64,000 nt of DNA from the NCBI GenBank assembly GCA_020252485.1, contig JADCCX010000002.1, forward strand, positions 186,001 through 250,000, written 5' to 3'. The notes beneath the pieces were generated by a model. The model searched no databases. It saw only the letters and a list, made by a program, of their open reading frames with translations, and was not told the DNA's origin. Source of the DNA: Methylocystis sp. Its GTDB lineage: Bacteria > Pseudomonadota > Alphaproteobacteria > Rhizobiales > Beijerinckiaceae. The first letter of the stretch is position 1. Every line of letters begins with the position of its first letter. Below are positions 8,024 through 19,304 of the stretch, piece by piece. A program made the position numbers and the translations under genes.

Positions 8024-11000
8024 CTATTCAACCGCCCATTCCCTCTCGCGCGCCAGATGATCGTAATCGCCGCTGTCGCCGGATTTCTCGATTCTCTGGC
8101 GGGAGAGGAAGCCCGTCTGCTGGCTGCGCAGCCGATTCAGCACCAGTTTCAGCCCCTCGACATGCTTCACCATCCACTGCGCGACGTCTTCGGCCGATAC
8201 CGGAATCCGTTCGATTTTCGGGATGATCTCTGCGGATTCGGAGGCAAGCCGGACATGTGCGATGGCGGCGATCGGCCCGGCCGGAACGTCCGCGAAAAGG
8301 CCCTGACTGGCGATATGCGCCATCAGCGTCAATTGGGGATCGAGCCCCAGGGCGATCTGTTTGCCGGAGGGAGGTTTGCCGGTCTTGTAATCGAGAATCA
8401 CCAGCGATCCGTCCTGCAGCTGGTCGATGCGGTCAGCGCGCGAGCGCAGCTTGAAACTCGTGCCGTCGGCCAGCGGAAACACCAGGGAACCGGCGGTCTC
8501 GACGGCGCTCGCCGCAATGCCGCCCCGCCGGCCTTCCTCCCAATCGACGAACCAGGCGGCGACGCGTTCGAACACGGGCCACCAGAAGGCGCTGACCGAT
8601 TCGATATGCGCGTAGGGAGCGAACCTCCTCCTCCCGATCGCGATCAATGTTGAGAACGGATCGGCCGGCCAGTCGGCCTGGGCTGCCGAAACGAACTCGG
8701 CCAGCGCATCGTGGATGATATTGCCCCTGTCCCTCACGTCCGCCACCGCCTCCAGCGGATCAAGCGGCTGCAGGCCGAGGACATGCCTTGCGTAGATCGC
8801 ATAAGGATCGCGCATCAAGGTGCGGATCTCCGTCACCGACAGGCTGGTCGGCTGTTTCGCGGCGTCGGGCTTCGGATTCGGGCGGGGCGCAGCCGCGGCG
8901 GCAGGCGCGGCGTCGAGCGCGACGGCGGCATCGATCAGAAAACGGCCACGGCCGCGCATCGCCTTGGCCGCATCGGCGCCGACGAAGCCGTCGAGCCGCC
9001 GGAGGAAGCGCGAGGCCACCATCGGCGTGCCCTCGACAGTCCTCGCCCGCACCATGATCGCTTCGGGGGAAGCCAACGCCAGCGCGAACTCATGGGCGCT
9101 CTGCCCGATCCGCCGTTCGGGCGGCGGCAGCCCCAGTTCGGCGCGCATGGCGCGGTTCAGGAAAGGGTCGCTGCGCGTCTCCGGCGGCCAGATTGTCTCA
9201 TTGAGACCGCCCAGAACCACGCGGTCCGCCGCCATCAGCCGCGCTTCCAGAAGGCCCCAGATCTTGATCCGCCCCTGCACCGGCTGCGCGGGAGCGATGG
9301 TCTCTTCCGCCAGCAGCGCATCGAACAAGGCCGCGTAATCCGGGAAGGAAAGGACCGGTTGGGCGCTGGTCGAGGCGATGCGGTCGAAGACCTTCGCGAG
9401 CGCCAGCGCGTCGGCGCCGCTGACGGCCCGCTCACCCGCCAATCCGTCGATGGCGGCCTGATGAGCGGCTGCGATCGCGGCCATGCGGGACGGCTTGACT
9501 GCCAGTTCCGCCAGCGGCTGGAGCGCACTCACCAACGCGCGGAGCAGAGCCCGCGCGTCGGCCAGCGCCGCCGGCTGAATCCGCCGCAGCGGGACCCCGG
9601 CGCGGTGATCGCCGATGCGTTCTTCCGCCCGGTCAAGCCGGGTCGCCAGGCCAGCGATGCCGATGGCGGCGTCCACCCCCCGCATGCCGGCGATCTCGAG
9701 TGTCTGGATCGCCGCAGCCGAGGCGATCGAGAGGCAGGGATGCGAGGCGATCGCCATCGTCGCCGTCGCCGAAAAGTCATGGAGGACGGCGTCGTTCAGC
9801 AATCGCGCAAAACCGCCGAGCGGTGATTCCGCCAGAGGCGTGCCTGCTGAATCGTCCGCGAGCACGCCCCAGCGGCAAAGCTCGGTCGAGACGCGCCGCG
9901 CCAGAGCCCGGTCCGGCGTCACCAGGGCCGCCGTCTTGCCCTCCGTCTCCAGCACCTCGCGCAGGGCGACGGCGATGGCGAGCGCCTCCAGACGTTCGTC
10001 GGGCGCCTCGACGACGCTTACCTTGGCCAAAGCATCGGCAGAGAGGCCGGCCAGCGCGCGCCGGAGCGCGGGCCAGTCATCGGTGGCGGCCGCCGGACGC
10101 GCGGCGGCGTGGATCATCGCCGTCCGGGCAGCGAGCGCCGGCTCCACTTTGCCGATCTCCTCGACACTTTCGCGCTCGATGCCGAGTTTGCCGAGCAAGC
10201 GTTTCAGGGCGGCCTGGGGATGTCCGGGCTGGACCTCCTCCCCGGCCTCGGCCCGGTCGGCGATCAGGCTCCAGCCGCGTTCGTCCATCGTCAGATCCAG
10301 TCCGGGCAGGACCACCGCCCCGTTCGGCAGCCGGGCAATGGCGGCGAGCAGCGCCGCTGTGGCCGGAACCGTCCCGGTCGAGCCCGCTGCGATCACCGGA
10401 TGCGTTGGCGGATCCGCTTTCAGGCGCTCGGCCTCCGCGCGGAGCAGCCGGTTCCGGCGCTCGGCCGGATCGAGCAGACCCCGCTCGGCCAGAACCTCAG
10501 GCCAGGCGGCGCCGGCGATCTCCAGGAATTCCCGCGTCAGCGACCAATATTGATCGAACTGCTCAGGGACGAGGGATGCGATGCCGCTCCAGGGCGTGCC
10601 CTCGATGGCGAATTCGTCGATCAGCGCGGCGAGATCGGCCGCAAGAGCGAAGCTGTCCGCGAAGCCGCCGCCGATCGAGAAGCCGTCGCCGCTCGCCTGC
10701 AGATCGACGAGACCGCGGCTCGTCCGCCATGTTTCGATCAGGCTGGTTAGCAACAGGCGGCGATCGAGATCACCGATCGCAGGCGGCGTATCGATATCCG
10801 CCGCCGCCTCGGCGCCCGTGAGGATCGCGCGCTCCTCGAGATCCAGGGGATCGCCCAGCGGGATGATGCGCGGCAGGAGCACGGCCCTGGGGTTCAGAGC
10901 TTCGGCGAAGGCATGGGCCAGCGCCCGCGCGGCGCGGCGAGTCGGCACATAGATCACGGCGCCGGAGTAATCGCGGGCATCCGCGCCGAAGCCGACGCCA

Positions 11001-11095
11001 AGGCCGTCGTTGATGCAGGCATTCACGAGCGTTGGCAGGAAAGGGGCGCCGGGCGCAATCGTCCTGACATTGATCCGCCCCGGCCGCCGGCTCAT
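8024..11095 (-). CDS. addB: double-strand break repair protein AddB
   Basis: AddB is the nuclease-containing subunit of the AddAB helicase-nuclease that processes DNA ends for RecA. The 1023-residue protein starts MSRRPGRINVRTIAPG; this ATG at 11095 overlaps the upstream stop (ATGA). The N-terminal half is an inactive helicase-like fold (VIYVPTRRAARAL). The C-terminal RecB-type nuclease shows RADRIDQLQDGSLVILDYKTG, with the D...DxK catalytic set. The normal partner addA, usually directly downstream, is not in the window; rnd follows instead. Confidence 0.94.
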   Translation of the reverse strand: MSRRPGRINVRTIAPGAPFLPTLVNACINDGLGVGFGADARDYSGAVIYVPTRRAARALAHAFAEALNPRAVLLPRIIPLGDPLDLEERAILTGAEAAADIDTPPAIGDLDRRLLLTSLIETWRTSRGLVDLQASGDGFSIGGGFADSFALAADLAALIDEFAIEGTPWSGIASLVPEQFDQYWSLTREFLEIAGAAWPEVLAERGLLDPAERRNRLLRAEAERLKADPPTHPVIAAGSTGTVPATAALLAAIARLPNGAVVLPGLDLTMDERGWSLIADRAEAGEEVQPGHPQAALKRLLGKLGIERESVEEIGKVEPALAARTAMIHAAARPAAATDDWPALRRALAGLSADALAKVSVVEAPDERLEALAIAVALREVLETEGKTAALVTPDRALARRVSTELCRWGVLADDSAGTPLAESPLGGFARLLNDAVLHDFSATATMAIASHPCLSIASAAAIQTLEIAGMRGVDAAIGIAGLATRLDRAEERIGDHRAGVPLRRIQPAALADARALLRALVSALQPLAELAVKPSRMAAIAAAHQAAIDGLAGERAVSGADALALAKVFDRIASTSAQPVLSFPDYAALFDALLAEETIAPAQPVQGRIKIWGLLEARLMAADRVVLGGLNETIWPPETRSDPFLNRAMRAELGLPPPERRIGQSAHEFALALASPEAIMVRARTVEGTPMVASRFLRRLDGFVGADAAKAMRGRGRFLIDAAVALDAAPAAAAAPRPNPKPDAAKQPTSLSVTEIRTLMRDPYAIYARHVLGLQPLDPLEAVADVRDRGNIIHDALAEFVSAAQADWPADPFSTLIAIGRRRFAPYAHIESVSAFWWPVFERVAAWFVDWEEGRRGGIAASAVETAGSLVFPLADGTSFKLRSRADRIDQLQDGSLVILDYKTGKPPSGKQIALGLDPQLTLMAHIASQGLFADVPAGPIAAIAHVRLASESAEIIPKIERIPVSAEDVAQWMVKHVEGLKLVLNRLRSQQTGFLSRQRIEKSGDSGDYDHLAREREWAVE

Positions 11096-11826
11096 CGGGC
11101 GCTCCGTCCGATCGCGTCCTCGGCCTCGCCGATCGCTTCCGGCGTACCGACATGCATCCAGACACCGTCGAGCCGCAGGCCATGCAGGCGGCCCTTTTCC
11201 GCGGCCTGATCGAACAGGCGGTTCAGCGAAAACACATTCGGCTGCCCTTCGAACAATTCGGGCTTCCAGATGCCGGCGCCCGCATAGACGAACGGGGTCA
11301 CCTCGTTCTTCGCAGCCCGCCGCAGCCGGCCGTTCTGGTCCATGGCGAAATCGCCCCGGTTGCCCCAACCAGTCGCGCTCGATGAGGCCGCCAGCAGCAA
11401 CAGGATGTCCATCGTTTCGGGGTCCCAGTGCTCGCGCAGGCGGCCGAGGCTCGGCTGCGGACCGTCGATCCAGATGGCGTCTGCGTTGAGGACGAAGAAC
11501 GGCCCCTTGCCCAGATGCGGCAGCGCCTTCTTCACGCCGCCGCCCGAATCAAGCAGGCCTGCCCGCTCATCGGAGAGCGTGATGCGCGGGCTGGCGACAC
11601 CCGCCACATGATCCTCGATCATCTCCGCCAGATAATGCACGTTGACGACGGCATCGGTGACGCCGCCCTCGCGGCAATAATCGAAGATGTAATCGATCAG
11701 GGCCCGGCCCCCGACCTTGACCAGCGGCTTGGGGCGGCTGTCGGTCAGCGGCCGCATGCGCGTGCCAAGCCCGGCGGCGAGCACCATGGCGTGGGTGATG
11801 GCGGTTTTGCCGGACGCGCTTGGCAT
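11092..11826 (-). CDS. murU: nucleotidyltransferase, MurU-like (N-acetylmuramate-1-phosphate uridylyltransferase)
   Basis: This 244-residue sugar-phosphate nucleotidyltransferase has the signature MVLAAGLGTRMRPLT and a KPLVKVGG segment that binds NTP and Mg2+, followed by FFVLNADAIW, the metal-binding aspartate region. In alphaproteobacteria this protein usually accompanies AmgK, and together they recycle N-acetylmuramate into UDP-MurNAc. Here it lies 3 bases after xseA and overlaps addB by 4 bases, while AmgK is fused to TsaE about 44 kb away. The MurU assignment rests on family and synteny; other sugar-1-phosphate substrates are possible. Confidence 0.82.
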   Translation of the reverse strand: MPSASGKTAITHAMVLAAGLGTRMRPLTDSRPKPLVKVGGRALIDYIFDYCREGGVTDAVVNVHYLAEMIEDHVAGVASPRITLSDERAGLLDSGGGVKKALPHLGKGPFFVLNADAIWIDGPQPSLGRLREHWDPETMDILLLLAASSSATGWGNRGDFAMDQNGRLRRAAKNEVTPFVYAGAGIWKPELFEGQPNVFSLNRLFDQAAEKGRLHGLRLDGVWMHVGTPEAIGEAEDAIGRSAR

Positions 11827-11829
11827 GGC

Positions 11830-13371
11830 CTAACTGAAGAGGTCCGACTGGAGCGCCGGTTTGGCGGGCTTGGCGGATGATGCCTTGCCGGGCGATGTCT
11901 TGGCCGTTGGCTGGCTCTGCCCTGCAGCCGAATCCTCGCCGGTGACGACAGCGCCGAATGCGCCATCCGCCACCCTCACGGTCACCGCCATGCCGGCGGA
12001 AACGGCGTGGGTGGTCCTGACAGGATGGCCGGCATCGTCGAGCACGAGCGCGAAGCCGCGATCCAGCACGCCCTGATAGCTGTAGCCCTTCAGCAGCTTG
12101 GCGGCATTGTCCAGCCTTTCCTGCCGGCGCTGGAACTGGCGGTGCAGGGCGGGCAGCATGCGGTTCGTCAGCCCATGCAGCCTCTCGTGATCGCGGGTGA
12201 TCTCGCTGCTTGCGCGATTCAGCCGGCCGGTCAGCGCATTGGCCAGCCTGTCGGCGACCGATTCGAGCCGGCCGCGCCTCCGGGCCAGTTCGGCGCGGGG
12301 AGAGCGGCCCTCCAGCCGGTTGGCGAGCCGCGACAGCGCGATGCGGCGGGCATCGAACCCTGCCCTCAATCCGCCGGGCAGGCGCTGGCTGGCGAGATCC
12401 AGCCGCTGCCTTGGCTGGGCCAGCAGGTTTTCCGGCGAAGGAAGCGCCCGCACGGCCCCGCGAAGCTCCGTCTTGCGCCGCTCCACCAGCCGCCGCAGGC
12501 CGCCGGCAAGCCGCGCCGCGAGATCGCCGTTCGCAGCCAGAAGTTCGGCCCTCACCGGCACGATCATTTCCGCCGCGCCCGTCGGCGTCGGCGCGCGAAG
12601 GTCGGCCGCGTAGTCGATGAGCGTCGTATCCGTCTCGTGTCCCACCGCGGAGACCAGCGGAATCCCGCTTTCCGCCGCTGCGCGCACGACGGCCTCGTCG
12701 TTGAAACCCCAGAGATCCTCGAGCGAGCCGCCGCCGCGCGCCACGATGATCACGTCGGGCCGGGGGATGGCGCCCAGGCCATCGATGGCGTTGAAGCCGC
12801 GGATTCCGGCTGCGACCTCCGCCGGGCTGCTTTCCCCTTGCACCCGCACGGGCCAGACGAGCACATGCAGCGGAAACCGGTCCGCGATGCGGTGGATGAT
12901 ATCGCGGATGACGGCCCCGGTCGGCGACGTCACGACGCCGATCACGGCAGGCAGATAGGGCAGGATCTGCTTGCGCGCCGGGTCAAACAGCCCTTCCGCC
13001 TGCAGGCGCTTGCGGCGCTCCTCCAGCTGGGCGAGCAGCGCGCCGACACCTGCGGGCTCCAGGCTTTCGACGATGAGCTGATACTTCGACGAGCCGGGAA
13101 AGGTCGAAACCTTGCCGGTGGCGATCACCTCCAGCCCCTCTTCGGGCCGCGTCTTCATACGCCCGAAGACGCCCTTCCAGATCACGGCATCAATCTTGGC
13201 CGATTGGTCCTTCAGCGCGAAATAGACATGACCGGAGCCTGCCGGCCCGCGGTATCCCGAAATCTCGCCGCGCACGCGGACATAGCCGAACGCATCCTCG
13301 ACAATGCGCTTGATCGCGCCGGAAAGATCCGAGACCGAGATTTCAGGCAGGTTGCCGACAGCGTCCGACAT
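11830..13371 (-). CDS. xseA: exodeoxyribonuclease VII large subunit
   Basis: The 513-residue large subunit of ExoVII, which degrades single-stranded DNA bidirectionally into oligonucleotides. It begins with an OB-fold ([32 protein letters not shown]) and continues with the catalytic core ([61 protein letters not shown]). An alpha-helical C-terminal segment ends with [17 protein letters not shown] low-complexity Ala/Lys/Ser tail follows. It is divergent from purD across 70 bases and runs directly into the murU-like gene. The small subunit xseB is not in the window. Confidence 0.96.
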   Translation of the reverse strand: MSDAVGNLPEISVSDLSGAIKRIVEDAFGYVRVRGEISGYRGPAGSGHVYFALKDQSAKIDAVIWKGVFGRMKTRPEEGLEVIATGKVSTFPGSSKYQLIVESLEPAGVGALLAQLEERRKRLQAEGLFDPARKQILPYLPAVIGVVTSPTGAVIRDIIHRIADRFPLHVLVWPVRVQGESSPAEVAAGIRGFNAIDGLGAIPRPDVIIVARGGGSLEDLWGFNDEAVVRAAAESGIPLVSAVGHETDTTLIDYAADLRAPTPTGAAEMIVPVRAELLAANGDLAARLAGGLRRLVERRKTELRGAVRALPSPENLLAQPRQRLDLASQRLPGGLRAGFDARRIALSRLANRLEGRSPRAELARRRGRLESVADRLANALTGRLNRASSEITRDHERLHGLTNRMLPALHRQFQRRQERLDNAAKLLKGYSYQGVLDRGFALVLDDAGHPVRTTHAVSAGMAVTVRVADGAFGAVVTGEDSAAGQSQPTAKTSPGKASSAKPAKPALQSDLFS

Positions 13372-13441
13372 GGTGGCTCCACCTGTAGAACGCGGAGAGA
13401 TTCGGTGCTAGGTGCGCCAGACAAAGTCACAGGCAATATCC

Positions 13442-14707
13442 ATGAAAGTCCTCCTGATCGGCTCCGGCGGCCGCGAGCACGCCCTGGCCTGGGCCATCGC
13501 CAAAAGCCCGCTGCTGACCAGGCTCTTCATCGCCCCCGGCAACCCCGGCACGGCGTCCGCTGGCGAGAATGTCGCGCTCGAAATTGCCGATCACGCGGCG
13601 GTGCTCGCCTTCTGCCGCCTCATGGATATCGCCTTTGTGGTGCTGGGACCTGACGCGCCCATCGTGGCCGGCATGGCGGATGATCTCTGCCAGGGCGGCA
13701 TCAAGGTGTTCGGCCATTCGAAAGCTGCGGCGCAGCTCGAAGGCTCGAAGGCCTTCACCAAGGCTATCTGCGACGAGGCCGGCATCCCGACCGCCGCCTA
13801 CAGCCGTTTTCGGGACGCCGCCGCCGCCAAAGCCTATGTGCGCCAGCAAGGCGCGCCGATTGTTGTGAAATACGACGGGCTGGCGCTGGGGAAGGGGGTG
13901 GTCGTGGCGGCGACGCTCGCCGAAGCGGAAGCCGCGGTCGACGACATGTTCGCCGGCCGGTTCGGCGGCGACGCGCAAGTCGTGATCGAGGCGTTTCTGG
14001 AGGGCGAGGAAGTCAGCTTCTTCGCGCTGGTCCATGGCGAGCAGGTGCTGCCGCTGACCAATGCGCAGGATCACAAGCGCGTGGGCGACGGAGACGCCGG
14101 CCCCAACACCGGCGGCATGGGGGCCTATTCCCCCGTTCCGGTCTTCACGGAGGCTCTGGAGGCTGAGGTGATGGAGCGGATCATCCGCCCGACTGCCAGG
14201 GTGATGGCGGCGAGGGGAACGCCCTGTTCCGGCGTCCTCTACGCGGGGCTGATGCTGACGAAGGATGGTCCCAAGCTCATTGAATACAACGCCCGCTTCG
14301 GCGACCCGGAATGTCAGGTCCTGATGCTGCGGCTGGAGAGCGATCTGCTGGCGCTGCTGCTCGCCTGCGCCGAGGGCAGACTTGATGAGGTGCAGGCGCG
14401 CTTCCGGCCGCAACCTGCCTTGACGGTGGTGCTGGCGGCCAGAGGCTATCCCGGCGATCCCTTGAAGGGCACTGAAATCTGCGGCATCGGCAAGGCTGCG
14501 GCCCTCGATGGCGTCACGATCTTCCACGCCGGAACGAAGCTTGCCGCCGACGGGCGGCTGCTTGCCAATGCGGGCCGTGTGCTGAACATCTCCGCCACCG
14601 GCGCCACGCTCGGCGAGGCGCGCGGCCGGGCCTATGCGGCGGTGGAGCTGATCGACTGGCCGGAGGGGTTCTGCCGCCGCGATATCGGCTGGCGGGCGTT
14701 GCCTTAG
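13442..14707 (+). CDS. purD: phosphoribosylamine-glycine ligase
   Basis: PurD (GAR synthetase) joins phosphoribosylamine and glycine with ATP in de novo purine synthesis. The 421-residue protein starts [17 protein letters not shown], the typical N-terminus. Its ATP-grasp core contains [31 protein letters not shown] and [14 protein letters not shown]. The start at 13442 is chosen because the conserved domain begins exactly there. clpB follows on the same strand after 111 bases. Confidence 0.97.
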   Translation: MKVLLIGSGGREHALAWAIAKSPLLTRLFIAPGNPGTASAGENVALEIADHAAVLAFCRLMDIAFVVLGPDAPIVAGMADDLCQGGIKVFGHSKAAAQLEGSKAFTKAICDEAGIPTAAYSRFRDAAAAKAYVRQQGAPIVVKYDGLALGKGVVVAATLAEAEAAVDDMFAGRFGGDAQVVIEAFLEGEEVSFFALVHGEQVLPLTNAQDHKRVGDGDAGPNTGGMGAYSPVPVFTEALEAEVMERIIRPTARVMAARGTPCSGVLYAGLMLTKDGPKLIEYNARFGDPECQVLMLRLESDLLALLLACAEGRLDEVQARFRPQPALTVVLAARGYPGDPLKGTEICGIGKAAALDGVTIFHAGTKLAADGRLLANAGRVLNISATGATLGEARGRAYAAVELIDWPEGFCRRDIGWRALP

Positions 14708-14818
14708 GAAGCTTGAGGCCCGCCTCTTCCAACCGGCCTGCCGGCTTCCTACATGCGATGGAACCGGATGCCTCCAGGAGGGTCCGATCGGCAGCAACTT
14801 CGCCTTGAGAGGGAAGCC

Positions 14819-17434
<2,616 letters not shown>

Positions 17435-17453
17435 TCCTGGAACCGGTAAGGAG

Positions 17454-17476
17454 GGGCGGCGGCGACGCCGCCCTTT
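17454..17476 (+). terminator. intrinsic terminator after clpB
   Basis: A perfect 8-bp GC stem (GGGCGGCG / CGCCGCCC) with a GCGA loop is followed by TTT, 20 bases after the clpB stop. The U-tract is short, so termination efficiency is uncertain. Confidence 0.6.
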
Positions 17477-17535
17477 CCACATGCGACCCGTTCCTTTAAT
17501 CACAGGCCCTGAAAAAGCTGAAGCCGAGCCCCGCC

Positions 17536-18114
17536 TTGACCCTCTCCAATCCCGTCCTTGATGCCATCCGCAACCGCAAGCACATGGGCGCGCTCATGCT
17601 GGAGCGGCCGGGACCGGATGCGGCCCAGCTGGACGCGATTCTGGAGGCCGCGGCCGCCGCGCCGGACCATGGCAAACTCGTGCCCTTCCGCTTCATCGTG
17701 GTGCCGGATGCGGCCAGGCCCGCCTATGTCGCGGCATCGCTCGCGGCCTTCCGCGCCGCGGTGCCCGATGCCGATGAGGAGGGCTTGCGAAAGGTGCGCG
17801 CCAAGGCGGAGCAGCCGCCCGCCGCCGTGGCGCTTGTCGCGCGCATCGATGCCGCGCATCCGAAGATCGTCGCTTCCGATCAATGGCTGACGGTTGGCTG
17901 CGCTCTCCAGAACCTCTGGCTCGCGGCGGAAAGCCTCGGCTTCTCCTGCGGCGTTTCCTCCGGACGGCTGATGGACACCGGGCCGATGCGCGATGCCTTC
18001 GGACTGGCGGCCAGTGAGTCGCTCGCCTCCATCATCTCCATCGGCACGCCGAAGGAGCGCCAGCCGCCGCGCCCCAAGCCCGCGCTGGCGGATATCGTCA
18101 GCCGTTTCGGCTGA
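17536..18114 (+). CDS. nitroreductase family protein (YdjA-like)
   Basis: This 192-residue protein is a small FMN-dependent nitroreductase-fold oxidoreductase. The N-terminus NPVLDAIRNRKH, AAAAAPDHGKLVPFRFIVV and the later QNLWLAAESLGFSCGVSSG and SIISIGTPKERQPPRP match the compact YdjA-type subgroup. Translation most likely starts at TTG 17536: no in-frame ATG exists upstream before a stop, and the first downstream ATG would remove conserved residues. It sits 6 bases before the MoeA-like gene, so the two are probably co-transcribed. The physiological substrate is unknown. Confidence 0.85.
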   Translation: MTLSNPVLDAIRNRKHMGALMLERPGPDAAQLDAILEAAAAAPDHGKLVPFRFIVVPDAARPAYVAASLAAFRAAVPDADEEGLRKVRAKAEQPPAAVALVARIDAAHPKIVASDQWLTVGCALQNLWLAAESLGFSCGVSSGRLMDTGPMRDAFGLAASESLASIISIGTPKERQPPRPKPALADIVSRFG

Positions 18115-18120
18115 ACAAAG

Positions 18121-19257
18121 ATGCGCCTGAAGCCCTGGGATGCTCTGGCGCGCGAGATCGCCGGTCTCGCGTCGCCGGTTGCCGGGACAGAGCAGGTCTC
18201 GCTGCATGGCGCTTCGGGCCGGGTCCTGGCCGAACCGCTGCTGGCCGCGCTGCCGCTGCCCGGCAAGACCCATGCGGTGATGGATGGCTATGCGCTCGGC
18301 GCGCCGCCGCCGGGCCGCTACAGACTCGCGGCTTCACCGGCGGAGAGACTTGCCGCCGATGAGGCTCTGGCGGTCAGTTCCGGCGAGCCTGTCCCCGCCG
18401 GGACGGCGAGCGTGGTGCTGGCCGACCGGGCGCTCGTGAAGGATGGCGAAATTGCCGTTTCCGAGGCGCAGGCGAAGGATAACATCCGCCGCAGGGGCGA
18501 GGAGGCGGAGCCGGGGGCGATCCTCGTTCGCGCCGGCAAGCGCCTCGATGCGCGCCATCTCGCGCTCGCCGCCGCTGCGGGGTTGCGGTCGGTTGAGGCC
18601 CGCCGCCGGCCGCGTCTCGCCTTGTTGGCCATCTGCGATGCCGAAACCGCCCTGCCGCATCACGGCATTTTCACTGCGCTGCTGGGCAGCCGGTCCATCA
18701 GCGTGACGGATATCGGCTCCGTCCGGTCGGCGATGCTGGAAAGCGTCCTCCTGAGGGCCGCCGCCAGCCATGATGCCATTGTCGTCGTCGCCGAGAGCCT
18801 TGACGGCGAAGAAGGGCTTCTGGCGAAAGCCCTTGCCGGGATCGGCGGCGAGCCCGTCGTCCTGCGCGGGGCGTTGAAGCCGGCGAAGCCGATCATCACG
18901 GGCCGGATCGGCGCTGTGCCTTTGCTCGGTCTGGCGGGGACCGCCTATGCGGCGAATGTGGCGGCGCATCTCTTCCTGCGCCCTTGGTTGATGAGCCTTG
19001 CCGGTCTGGCGGCGGATGATCCGTTTCTGCCAGCCGTCGCCGCTTTCTCCCGTTCGCGCGGGCAGGGCCGCGCCGAGGCACTGCCGGTCCGTATGCGGCG
19101 CGAAGGTAACCAGCTTCTGCTTGATCCGGCGGGACGATTCGGCCAGCTCAGCGCGCTCGCCGCCATGGATGGCTTCGCGCTCGCCGGTGCTGATCAGGGC
19201 GCGCTGGAGCCCGGCGTTCCGCTTCCCTATCATCCCCTGTTGATGCCCCTGATCTGA
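18121..19257 (+). CDS. divergent MoeA-like molybdopterin-binding protein
   Basis: The 378-residue protein aligns in layout with MoeA (molybdopterin molybdotransferase). The N-terminal HAVMDGYALG (residues 51-60), SSGEPVPAGTASVVLAD, NIRRRGEEAEPGAIL and LKPAKPIITGRIG correspond to MoeA landmarks. Several conserved motifs are altered: the GxSVG loop reads VAESLDGEEG, and the GLPGNP loop reads GLAGTA. The C-terminal domain IV is present. It may insert molybdenum with altered kinetics, or be a non-canonical paralogue. No other molybdenum-cofactor gene is nearby. Confidence 0.72.
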   Translation: MRLKPWDALAREIAGLASPVAGTEQVSLHGASGRVLAEPLLAALPLPGKTHAVMDGYALGAPPPGRYRLAASPAERLAADEALAVSSGEPVPAGTASVVLADRALVKDGEIAVSEAQAKDNIRRRGEEAEPGAILVRAGKRLDARHLALAAAAGLRSVEARRRPRLALLAICDAETALPHHGIFTALLGSRSISVTDIGSVRSAMLESVLLRAAASHDAIVVVAESLDGEEGLLAKALAGIGGEPVVLRGALKPAKPIITGRIGAVPLLGLAGTAYAANVAAHLFLRPWLMSLAGLAADDPFLPAVAAFSRSRGQGRAEALPVRMRREGNQLLLDPAGRFGQLSALAAMDGFALAGADQGALEPGVPLPYHPLLMPLI

Positions 19258-19304
19258 ATTGTTTTCGGGCGGCTTTCCGCCTGCAACCATGCTATCCCGC
19301 CGCC

